NCBI GenBank assembly: GCA_017165825.1
Contig: CM029372.1
Span: 22,455,068-22,519,067 of the forward strand
DNA: 64,000 bases
Source of the DNA: Hepsetus odoe
Taxonomy: Eukaryota; Chordata; Actinopteri; Characiformes; Hepsetidae
Reading direction: 5' to 3'
Each line of letters begins with the position of its first letter. Position 1 is the stretch's first letter. Shown here piece by piece: positions 24,801 through 37,700 of the stretch. Position numbers and translations under genes: made by a program. A model generated the notes under the pieces. The model made no database searches, had not been told where the DNA came from, and saw only the letters and a list, made by a program, of their open reading frames with translations.

Positions 24801-27800
24801 ATGAGGGGGCAGCAGGACATGACAGGACTGCCCATTATTTTAAAAAGGTGCTAAATTGTTGTCAGGCTGAAAGATGGAAATTTAAAACCTACATCAAACA
24901 CTTTATAAAGCCATTTGTGTGAATAATGTGTGTTACTATAAATAACTAAAAAAGCAAGCGAAGAGCCTACATACTACCAGAAATATGGGTGCTTGCATGT
25001 TTCTAACTCACGTTAATGTCACTCTGAGTTCCAGAGAGACCTGCTGGTCCCGGAGTACAGAGCTGTCCTGGTCCAATGAGAGAGGCTGCCGAGAAAGAAA
25101 AAAAAAACCAAACATGCCTTTAATGACAGATACGTGGACACAATTCACTCCCATTAAACTGTCAGCTGATGACAAGGGTTGCAATTATATCAGGCATCAA
25201 ATCCCAGCAGTATTACTCAGCAGCCATGAGTAACATCAAGTGGATGTTTAAAAAAAACAGGCAAGATGTGTTCAATAAAGTGGACTAAATGTGCCATTCA
25301 TTTTGTGCGTGCAGCAAAAACAAACATCACTACCATGTTATGGTAACTGCAATGATCCAGCACCTAAACGATACCCGTGAAAGTCATGGTTTCAGAAGGT
25401 GGGTAGGCTAATGGTAGGTGGTGTGGGAGCAGGAGGGTGATCCCATTTGGTCATCCCCCTGTTTAAAACAAACCAGCCACTATTTGAACCTAAAAGTGGT
25501 TTCTCAATAAATGCTTTTTTTATTTACAATGTCACACCTGTGTTTGCATGGGTAAGTTTATGCAAAACTCTAACTCAAGTCACCTCTCAAGTGTTGTGCA
25601 AAGTGTGCTCCTACAATCAACCATGAGATTGCCAGCTTTGGGGATGGGGATTCAAGAAAATTTGGGTTAAATCACATTGTCAATAGTGATTATTCACTGA
25701 AAATCCGTTCACTTTAGTACTTTCATATCTGGAAAACTGGCTTTTACTGGCTGCCAAGAATCATTAATGATGCACCATGTCCCTTACTTCAGAAAGAAGA
25801 AGTATTAAAAAAACCCCTGGACCATATTCTCTGGTTAAATATACAAGCTGAACATCACAAATCCATTCTACTTAATTTGCAGATACAACTGTCATTTTTC
25901 ATCTTCAAAAAAACTGCCAAAAAGTGAAAGAAACGTTTAACGGAAAACCACAACAACCTCTAAGACCCTCCTCCCACACACACACACACACTCTCTCTAC
26001 CTTCCTTTCAATCATTACCAACCTGTTCTGGCTGCTGCCAAAGCTCTCGCCAACAATACATTTACCTTCAAATGGACACAAACTAGCATTCAATCAGCTA
26101 CACACACACCTAAACTGACGCTCACATTTCTCTCTTTCTTCATTCATTTTAGATGCACATGAAGGAAACAGCTTTTATCCTTGTGGTGAAAAAGCTCTTG
26201 CTTCATGTATGAGAACAGATGTTTGTTCATCTTGTCACCATGAGAAGAAAAGTGAAAAGTCTGTCTGAAAGAGGTGAATGAGGAAATAGAAAGGGAAGAG
26301 GAAGGAAATTTGCACCATATCAATTCTGGACAGATGTGGGTGAAGGTTTAACAAGCTGATGAGCATAAATTAGCAAGTGGAATTAACTTAAAGGAAGGAA
26401 ATGCAAACATAACTGCGACAAGAAACTGTGTCGACAAGAAGCAGGACAACTGTTACTGGAGATTTTGGGAACAACAAAATTGGGGGAAAAAGGAAGCTTA
26501 CAGACAAAGCGTGCACTAAATACTCGAAACAAACCTGAACACTTAGATACTCAACGTAAAGGGGTGGTCTCTTTTACACAGTGTTGCATAAATAAACGAA
26601 TTATAGTACATAATAATAGTACAAAGGGCAGAATGTATGTAACCTTGTCTTTGCCATGAAGGTAGATGATGATGTCTTTCAGAGGGAATCCTCTCTTCTC
26701 ACAGAGGCCACTCAGCATTTCCCGCAGAGAGAGACCAGGCCGGGCTGGAGCCAGACTCGCAGTGCCGTCAGGCAGGTAGACGCAGCAGTATTTTTCTCCT
26801 TTTCCAGAAGCTGCAGAGTCCGACTCCAAACCTGCAGGACTCGAACAGCCATTCTGAGGGAGAGGGTGAGAAAGAGTAACACAAGGTAAAAGGATAAAAT
26901 GAGTGAGACAAAAGTGTGGAGAACCGGCAAGCTGCCTCCCTGACAGAGGAGATTTAACCTGCAAATTAACTTCATTTTTCAGCTGTGACAAGGACAAGCT
27001 GATGGGGAGAGTGAGGTAAGGGGGGGGGTCACTCAGATTTTTCAGGAATTTATTTTATGTTTTAAGACCGTCTTTGGTTGGATCTTTCTTTACATTGTCT
27101 ACAACACCCCCCCAATGTAGGCTCCTGGTCATTGGTCATTGCCATTTGGTGGAGAATAGCCAATTATGTCATCTGAAAAACATTAGTGAACAGCTAAACA
27201 ACCTTCACTAACTAAACTTGTCTCAGCTGGACAACTTTTCGCCCTCATTTATCACAGAGTGAATCACCTCTCAAGTGTACTCTGCCCCGCAGCTTTTGTT
27301 TGAGGACAAATCTTAAATATCTGTTCTTGTCTGCATTTGTTAAGATGACGTGTGAGTCTCATACATACCTCAGATCTGCCAGACAGTGAGCCCAACTCCA
27401 CACTGCTGGTGGACTTCACCGAAATCTGAGACTCCTGTCTAGATACCGTCACATGCCGGTATGACACATCCGCTGAAAAATAATTAATAAATAAAAAAAT
27501 AAATAAAAATAAATTAAATAAATAAATAAATAGCACAGACAAATGTCTAGTTTAGCATCCAGTCTACAAGAGCAAGACTATTCAAGCATAAAGGCTAAAA
27601 AAAAAAATGCCTTTTTTTTTCCATAAACATTGTACTGGTATTTGCCCACTAAGTTTTTGGTATGAAGGTTCATTTTTTATATTTTTATTTATTTTTTTTT
27701 TTTTAACCCTCATTAACAGACTTTCATTATTTAGCTTTTGAGACTAATTATGGCCCGTGATCTGACTGCTTGCTCTATATTGTGCCTAATTTAAAAATAA

Positions 27801-30800
27801 ACAGGTGGAGTTAAAATGGTTTAGGCTGAACAGGAAAATATGTTCTCATGGCATCACATAAATCAGCTCCTCAGAAAACATAACCAAAAAAAAAGTATAG
27901 AATTTAAGGATTTTCCGCTGCTTTGTCAGCCCAAACTGTATCCCATGCAGAAGCAGAATAGTAGTAATGTTGTAATTGGTAACTGATTTGATTTCTAATT
28001 GACTCTGGTATATATGGGGTTGGAAAATGGTAAATAAATTATTTTTCAGATTCAAAACTGCACAGCCATACAGTACCTCCCCATGATCCTCTCTTCTCTA
28101 TCTTCTTCTTCTTGCTGACTTTGCTATCCGATGATGGTGCCTTCACTTCCATACTCTGTGATACACACACATACACACACCGTATATGCCATTGTCCTAC
28201 TTCATTCGATCCCTTAGCAAACACCCGCTTATCCAATCGGATACATGCTGTGGTTTTAGTGGCAGTTTTCCCCCCAAATGCTCACAGCCTGGCATCTACC
28301 AGATGAACTGCTTCGAGTTGCCCCTCTCAAACATTCACTAATGAATATTGAGTGATGAGTGTATTTTACTTCATTTACAGCTGATACAACTAAATGTTTT
28401 TCATCAAATAACAACTGAATTTAGAAAAAGGCTTCGATCTGAACTGTGACTATTATTTGATGGCATGGCTCAGTCCCAAAAATGCACTAATAATTATCAG
28501 CTGTTCCACTCAGAAGCTCCAACACTGAAAAGGTTCAAGAGGTAAATCTGTGTGGCAACACACTTGATGGGCATCCATCATGTGAGAAACACAAAGAACT
28601 TTAAGAACTAGGTAGAATATTATAATATATTATAATATTATAATATATACTAAGTCCCACTTTTCTTACCCCTGCATCTAGTATTCCACTGACACAGCTA
28701 CTAGCTTTGTGTCACCTTGATTACTGCCCAGCAGTCTGGCTAGGAGCTGCCAAAAAAAGAAATGACTCCTCCTCTTCTTTCGGCTGCTCCCGATTATGGG
28801 TCACCACAGCAGATCATCTTTTTCCATTTCTTTTGGTTCTTTGCATCTTCCTTCTTCAAAGCAACCACCTGCATGTCCTCTCACCTCCTCGTTGGTCTTC
28901 CTCTTTTCCTCTTTCCTGGCAGCTTCATCTTCAACATCCTCCTTCTGATATAATTCTCATCTCTCCTCTGGACATGTCCAAACCAACACTACCTTGCTTT
29001 TCTAACTTTGTCTGCAAAACATCTAACCTGAGCTGTCCCTCTAATATACTCATTTCTAATCCTGTCCATCCTTGTCACACCCAACGAAGAGAAAAAAAAA
29101 ATGACTAGCCTGCATGGGTTGAAGTCTGTTAGATGTGAAACATATTATTGAGAGAATGCAAACTATCGTGGCTTAGAGGTTGGCAGGCAATCTAATGGGT
29201 TTCTTTTTGGAAAATCTGTAATAGTAAAAACTGATCTGTCCACCCAAATACTGATGAAGAGTTTATCTAGGGAAGCCAAAATAGATGCCATGTGCAGACC
29301 AAGCTAATTATAATGTGGGAAGCATTGCCATTTATGTGGACTCCAGGAACATTAGCTGCAATTTAGGAGATTGGAATAAAAGTTAGCATATGGTAATGAC
29401 TTGTTATAATCGGTTGCTCATAAATATTGCAACATAAATAGTCTGGGATGAAACTTACTCAGTAACTTCAAAGTGAGACAGGGCTAAACTCCTGTAGGTT
29501 CAACAGGCAAATTAATGGAAATGCACTGCTTTTTTTTTTCCCCCCTTTTCCTAAAACATCTGTTTTTGTAGTCAAGTTTCAATACATGCCTTAATATACA
29601 GTCTGCTTGATAGAGGCCCTTTCTCCAATTTACTTCCTAAAATGTTGAAAACTCTCCCTTATATTGTATTAGAGGGAATCGACCCAGCATCACAGTTATC
29701 CTTCTAAACAATAAAACTAATTCTCACTGCATAATCATGTTAATAGTCCTGGTGGTGTCCAGCATCCTTGTGGGACTAATAGGCCATGGCAAGAGATCAA
29801 TTTGGCTTGTTCATTCCAGAATAAGCAGTATAATAGTTTTGCAAGTTGTTAAAACCACCTGTCCAATATTGTGTAGATCCATTTCATGCCACCAAAACAA
29901 CACTGACTTGTTAAGGAACAGGGTGGCACAGTGGTGCAGTGGGTAGCGCTGTTACTTCACAGCAAGAAAGTCCTGGGCTCAATTCCCATGTGGGACAGTT
30001 CGGACTTACATTGATGGCATTTAGCAGACACTCTTATTCAGAGCAACTTCCATGTCCTAACTACCGGGACAGTCCCCCTGGAGCAACTTAGGGTTAAGGG
30101 TCTTGCTCAGTAACCCAATGGTGGTAGTGCTGGAGGTGGGATTCGAACCGGTGACCACTTGGTCCTAGACCTATAGGCAAGTTTCCTACCACTAGGTCAC
30201 CAACAGATATTTTCAGTATGGAGTTTGCATGTTCTCCCTGTGCCTGCGTGGGTTTCCTCTGGGAGCGCCAGTTTCCTCCCATCATGCAGAGACTTGCACG
30301 TCAGAAAAATTGGAAATGCTACATCGCCTGGAGGTCTGAGTGTGTGTGTTTATCTATCTATCTGCCCCGGGATGAGCTGGAATCGGCTCCAGCAAATCTA
30401 ATTAGGACAAGCGGCTATGAGAGTGAGAGAGAGAGAAAGTGTTTAGGAACTGACTCAAATTGTGTGTTCTGTGGTATAAAGAAATTAACAGCAAAGTTTT
30501 TCTTTTTTTTTCTAGAATCGAGATACTGATTTGAGTAGTTTTTCTACTAAGACCTGGTGTGATGAGGCAGGATTAAGTGCGTTCTTCCTGAACATGATGC
30601 AGGGCTCGTTGTGTAATTTCTGCTGAGGGCAGGTGATGGGAAAAGCCTTGCTTGATAGATCTGACCATGATCTAAACCATTGGTTTAGAAACATTTTAGC
30701 ATTTCTCCACATACTCCCACACCACAGATTTCAGTTTCAGTTCAGAACCGTTACATGGCCATTATTTACTGATATCCTTCCCATAGATCAACATACAAAT

Positions 30801-31728
30801 GTCACTTCAGTCACTGGTCCTATTGAAACACTAGCCAGTTTTGTTTAGGTTTTTTTTTTTTTTTTTGTATCTGAAGCTCTGTGCCCCTTTAATGAACCTT
30901 CTTTCAAGGTCTCTTGCCTTCCATTCATCATCTTGATCACTTATCCTGACTATGGTGATTAAACTTCATGCCCCCAAGTTTTTTTTTTTCCTCTTGTCAT
31001 CCATCCATCATCTTAAATGGTATTCCAGAGAAGGATGGGGGGGGGGGGGGGGGGGTGCTTGAGCCTACACTCCTGTGCTCGTAGGGTGAAAGGTGGACTC
31101 TAGACAGGTCATCAGTCTATCACAAAGCAGACACACAGAGAAACACACTCATACAGGGAACCTTTAGCATATCCAGTTCACCTGATGTGCAGGTCTGTGG
31201 AGGAAACTCATGCAAATTCCACACAGAAGAGACCTGAAAGGTTCGGCTGGGAACTGCACCCAAAGTCTCTCGCCATGAGATGACAGGGCTGACCACTGTA
31301 CCACTGCACATTTCTTGTTATTAGAATCCAAAATTAGTCATGTTGGTCTGTTAAGTATGCTTCGGTGTCCCACGGACCATGGAATGTGGTTAATTGCTTA
31401 ATTGGTTAGGCATAGCTCCTCCAAAAGGGGACTTCTTGTCTTTAATGCACCTGAACCCAGGTGTTTGTTTACTACTTTCAGTCCTAAAAACACTTACCTT
31501 CCGGTTATTGGTAGGTGTGACACTCTCTCTGGATCCCTTGTTCTGAGGCTGGAGGTCAGGGAGCGGCCGTCCCTCCACACTAGCTAGCATACAGCTCTGA
31601 TAGAGCGGAGAGCGAACATAACGTGCATAGCTGTCAAACTTCATCAGCTTAAAGATCTGACCAAGGGAGGAAACAAATGTAGAACACAGCATAAGATGAC
31701 ATATTTACACAACAGTTTTATCAACCAT

Positions 31729-31759
<31 letters not shown>

Positions 31760-34700
31760 CGCATATGTTGCACCTGCTGTTGTGCTTTGTTGAACATTTC
31801 TGGTGTGGGATTTTCTAGATCGCTCTCCTCAGTGCGGGCCGTGTCGTCTATATTGACAGCATGGAAGGAAGATTCAGAAAGGTATTGATCATAGATGGCG
31901 CGGGCTCCCTTCCTCAGCTGAAGTGAACACAGAGCACAAATAAGAAAGAAAGGAAGAAGAAAAAAAAAAAAACCCTCAGACTGAAAGGGCAGATGTCCGA
32001 GCATGGAAAGGTGACTGCGCTCTATTTACCATATGAAAGGATTCATGTCAGAGCAACATGGGAATTTCTCACTTGAGCTGTAGCCAAGTTACGTTGCATT
32101 CGTTATTTGGTACTGCAGAAAAGCCTTAACAACTTCCATTCAGCAGGATAACAAATCTTACTAGAGTAAAGTTTAAAGGGCCACCCCCTTTTTTTTTTTT
32201 TTGACATTTGAAGCCATATTATAAACTTCATACCTTCCACAGGAAAAAAACTAAGCTACCAAAAAAAAAAAAAAACATTTGCATATATATCTACTTATCA
32301 AGTCTGCAGAAACGTAGCCCGCAGATCCAGCCGAAAGGCATTAGAGGGTTTACTATAAAATGCTTTTATATTAAGGGTTATTTTAATTGATTTTATTGAT
32401 TAAGGATAGCCAATCAAAACAGGGATTGTTTAATTATAAAGCATAAAAGAGGTGGAAAAAGGTCCCGAAACATTGATTTGTTTATTACAAATGAACCCAT
32501 ACAAATGTCATAAGTGGATGTAGGCACTAACTGTTAATTACTGGTTGCCTGTTACAGTCTGCAAAAAGGCATTCAAGTCAGAATTTCATTGCACTGTAGC
32601 TGAGCAAGGGAAAAATCTGTATAACACTAGCCAAAGAGAACCAAGGCTGAATAGTTTTATTCACAATGAAAACTGGTTAGGGATTAGGCCCCACAAACAG
32701 AAGGCTGTGGGTTGGAATCCCAGACCAGTAGGTCACACTGATGTTCCCTTAAGCAAGTTACCATCACTGCTCCCTGGGCGCCAGATATATGGGTTTATAT
32801 AAAACAATACATGCACAACATTCTAGCAAAACTGAGTCTTGCTGCATGTGTTTAAAATTACAGTCAGGCAATCATGTTTTGAAAAATAAGCCAGTTCTAC
32901 AAGAAGTTTTACTTCCTCTCTAATACCTCCTGTTAATACATTCATGTATGCCCCAGATCTCACACTTTCTCTCAAACACATGGATGATCAGAAATCTCCT
33001 CTAAACATGTTTAGCCGCTGAGGATCTCTCTGTTTAATCACATTTACAAAAACCTTTTTTTAAACTTTTTTTGATTCTAAACTGGGAAATTACCCAACAG
33101 CTCTAGCCCAAGAGAGTTACAGAACAATCATCTTGAGCAGGTTTCTCATGGAAAAACTAACCTCTGAAAAATGTGAGGGTTTTTTTTGTGCTTTGGTCAG
33201 AGTTTGCTTGTGGCACACCACATAGACCTTGGTCTCTCTACAGTCAACTACTGTGCTATTACTTCCAGTTCTTCTTTACAAGTTTCCTGAAGGTTTGTTT
33301 GGTTTTACACTTCATCACATTGTTCTTGTGCACTGAACGAATTAAACTGAAATAATCTAATGACCAAAGCTAGAACTGACTGAATAACAATATTAAAAAT
33401 CACCTGTCTAATATTGTGTAGGTCCCCTTAATTGCACCAAAAAATAAAGTTGACTAGTCTAAACATGTATTTCGAAATACATCTGAAGATGTGCTGCGGT
33501 TTTTCCCACCAAGTCATGAGCAGCAGATGCTGTAATTTGCAGGAGGGGCCCAGAAATCAGACCAGTTTGTCCTGCCACAGATGTTTTACACGGAGTTCTG
33601 GGGAATTTGTCATGTTACTCAAGCCAACGGCAGGGAGCATTATCCTGCTGAAAAAAGCTGCTACCTTCCATTAAAGGGCTATATTCTCATTCGTGGGATT
33701 ATAAATAAAGGATTATGCTGTCTGCAACAACATTAAGGTTGGTGTTAAGCGTCAAAATAGCAAGGCTTTCCAACAATACATTCTCCAGAGCATCATACTG
33801 CCTCCACCAGCTTGCCTTCTTCCCATAGTGCATCTGGGTATCTTTTAATCCCCCAGACATATACACCAGGCCATCCAGATGGTGTAAAAGAAAACATGAC
33901 CACCAGACAAGGCCAGCTTGCTCCATTGTCCAGTTCTGAAGCTCATATGTTCATTACAAGGGCTTTTGACTTTGAATGGGGGAAGCATGGGCACTCTAAT
34001 TGGTCTTCAGCTACACCATCCCTTATGTATACACCGTGATACATGTTACAATGTGTGTTCTGGCACTTATCCTCATTCTTTTTTCCCCAGAAATCTGTGC
34101 TACAGTAGCTTTTCTGCAGAACTGGACCAGAGAAGCTTGCCTTTACTCCCAAAGGCACCCGTGATGCTGTTGCTAGTTCACTGACTGTTTGTCCTTCCTT
34201 GGAGCTCTTCTAGCACTTACTAATCTCTGCAAAATGGCTATAACCCAGATGATCATTTGACCAGTCGTTACCTAACGTAACGGTTCTTGACCAGTTTAAG
34301 AGTGCTAACAGGTGCATTTAGAAAGCAATAAAAAGTGCACAGAAAAATGTCCTAACACAGCTTAGACCAGGACAAGGCTCAGTCTGTGATCATGAAACTG
34401 AGCATTCAAAGTTACAGTACCTCATCCAGATTAGTAGGTGGAATCTTCTGGAACTTCTCACATGCTTGCCAGAAGAGGATGTTTTCTGCACTCACTTCTG
34501 ATTTGAGGAATGCCTGAGAATCACATTTACACACATTGAGCTGCACATACCAAAAAATCCACAGCATTGGGGGGAATCCATGGTGCTTATATGGAACTAC
34601 TGGACATGAACAAACAAACAACTTAATTTGCTTGCTGATAAACAGCTCCCTCAGAACTGTTTCAGAAGACACCCATGTAAATTACGCTTATTTTTATTGA

Positions 34701-37700
34701 AAATCTTTATTGAAAAATTTTTATTAAGGGCAGGGGTGGCTTAGTGGTTAGGGAGCTGGGCACAGGATCAGAAGATTGTGGGTTCAAACCCCAGTAGGTT
34801 GCCCTGAGGTACCCTTGAGCAAGGTACCATCCCCGTCACTGCTCCCCAAATGCTTTTATAGCTGCCCCTTCTGCACAGTGTGTGTTTGTGTGCATGGGTT
34901 AAATGCAGAAATCCATTCATTGTGGTTCACTGTGTGCTGTGCTGTGTTCTCACAATGACACTTTCACTTTTTTGCAGCAGGTTTTCTACAAATTATAGCG
35001 GAAGAACTATTAAAAATATAAAAAGGGACAATGACTTTTGCACAAACTATATGGTCTCAATTTTCCAAATAAATTAGTCACAAAGCCTTTTCAGACACCC
35101 AGACTAGACCTAGATCTATTCTAGATAGTTCTATCTAAATTATAGACTTTTGCAAATGATAGTATAAATGACTACACAAACAAAAGAGTCAGACAAAAGT
35201 GCTGATCTACACTGTATGAAGAAAGACGAAATTGTGCAACTCTCATCAGTCAAACCACAGCTACTTGACAGACAAGCTCAACCCACACTAAACTGGCATC
35301 CATCTTCCCCATTAAAAATGGCAGAAAGTCCTTTCTAAAACCTGCACACATGCACGCACACACACACACACACACAGTCATTACTCAGGATCTTAGAAGT
35401 GCATCATCAAAAGCCAATCAAGTTGCTCCCCAAATTAGATAGGTGTCATAGCACAACTTTGTCATGTAGTTTTTGTAAATGTCCATCATTTAAGAGCTGC
35501 ATTAGCTTCAGTGCATTTTAAAAAAGCAAATTCCAGAAATGAAAGGCTCGATGGCATCAGGTCAAATGATGGGGAGCATAACGAAAGGTAAAGACAGATA
35601 GAAGGCTGACTCTGCTCATGATTTGTAATGCAGATGCAATGCCCTACAATTAGTGTAGTGAGTTCCTTTATTTATATATATTAAAAAAAATAATAATAAA
35701 ATATCTGTCAGATTAGCCAGAGGTGACAGGTTTGATTAAGGCTCTTACTGTGAAGTAGCGGACTCCAACTGGGTCCTCCAGCAACCGCTCAAAGCACACA
35801 GCCCAGCTGACCACCCTGCTGGCTGGACCATCCACTCCAGGAGGGCCAGCACCTCCAGAGGTGCTCCCATTCAGACTGGGGCTGCTGCCTGTACCCGTCA
35901 TCCTGGACATGTTCAGCTCTTCGCAGAGGGAGACAGAGAGAGAAGGGAACACAAACAAGTAGTCATTTTTAAAAGACATTTTAAAAAATGTAAAATAATT
36001 TGTAAAATAATGTATGCTTTATTTGTTGGTTAAGATGTAAACAAAAGTCAGCAAGAGATTTTTATTTTTTTTTTCTCAGAAAACTGGAGTCAAAATTCAC
36101 GGTTGTGGTGAAAGGAACCATTGTGAAGACATTTACAACCCCTTATGTAAGGCATTTTATGCAAGCGGTTTCAGACCGAGTTATGCTGAATGCTCTTGTT
36201 TACATCTCAGTGATGTAATCACAGGGACATTTGGAAAAGGACAGTTATAGGGAAACAATTTTTTCCTGGTCTTTCCCTGTAAAGAACAAAAGTCCTGCTG
36301 ACCAATCTCAAAACACTGAAATTGCAGTAATGAGCCTTGAGCTACAAACATGGAAAATACAGAGGAGTCTGAACACGCTGGAGCATTCCTTGGATTATTT
36401 TTAAGCTTTATTATAATGACAGCATTAGTGTCATCATTAGTCATCAAACCAACCAGATGTTGTTTTTGGGCAAAATATCACTATATGTTAAGGGAAGCGG
36501 AAACATTTTGTCTTTTAATGATTGTGTTTGACCAAAGACAAGAAGCGCAAAAAAAAAAAAACAAAAAAAAAAAAAATTACGTTTAGAGTTGCAGTCCATC
36601 CATCAACCACAATGGAATATCTCTCTCTCCGTCTCCATTTGGCAGAAAAAGTCCTGCTGCTGCAAGACTTATCACTGTCCTTCAACACCACCTTCAGTAC
36701 AAATACTCAGTGGACTCTTTTTAAAGTGATGCCATGTCCATCATCTGTCATTCCAGTCATCCATCAATTTCTCTCACTTGTTACAAATGCAAAATATGGA
36801 GACGTAAACAAATCCTGCTAGTTTTTTTTTTTAAATTGACTGATACCAAGATGAGTAGAACGACCTTTTCCCTTCACAGCCAGCTTTCAGAAAAAAGAAA
36901 AATCAACACCAAAATTTACACTTACCTCCATCAGAAACTGCCTGCGTCTGCAACATACAACACACAACAAAGAGAAACACACAAAGTCAAACAGTGAAAA
37001 ACCTGCCAGACGAAGTGTGCAGAGAGTCATCCTGAGGGGCGGGGAAGTAAGATGACAACGGTTTGTTATTGAGCGGTCTGTTTTGAATGCTGTTTTTGCA
37101 CTTTGCTCACTGGAGAGTGGCAGCTGTCACACAGGAAACGGGCGTTTCATCTTCATTCTCATGACTTTGCCATATCTGACGCCACCTTCATCATGAGTCT
37201 TCTATTTAACTTCATCGACACACAAAACCACACTCACTCAACACTTGGTGGAGGCACGTGTCCAAAAATATCCAAGGCCACTGAAAACCACACACGCAGT
37301 CTTGTAGGACACTGATAAAGTCTCTTACCTGATATAAAGTAGAACCTGAAACCTTATGACATTTTATCACCTTTAGCTATAGCGTAAAGTAAAGTGTAAA
37401 GTGTCAAACGGTTTGTTTATTCAGTATGTCAAAGTTTTAAAACAGCATTACCAACTCAATGTTCAGTGCCCCTAAACGTGAAGCAACCTGCCTTTTTTGA
37501 ACGTACTGTCTTTGGGACGTGAGAAGAACTAGTATTCTTAGCCTACATTAATGTCTGTCTATTCACCATCAGCACATTCACACACAAGTTTCTTGATTGA
37601 TGGTCAACAAAACATGTCGCGTCGACAGAAACGGACGTCTGCAGAGTTTTTTTTTCTTTCATGGAGCGTCTCCTATATCTACCTGTCCAGACTTTTGGAT

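Larger units (their letters stand above)
28160..31495 (-). other. rgs14 intron 6
   Basis: 3.3 kb carrying most of the gene's repeats: a palindromic taatattataata tract at about 28,618-28,650, an RTE LINE end, repeat C with a nested SINE B, a poly-T at 30,850-30,866 and a poly-G run of about 19 at 31,037-31,055. Confidence 0.6.
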
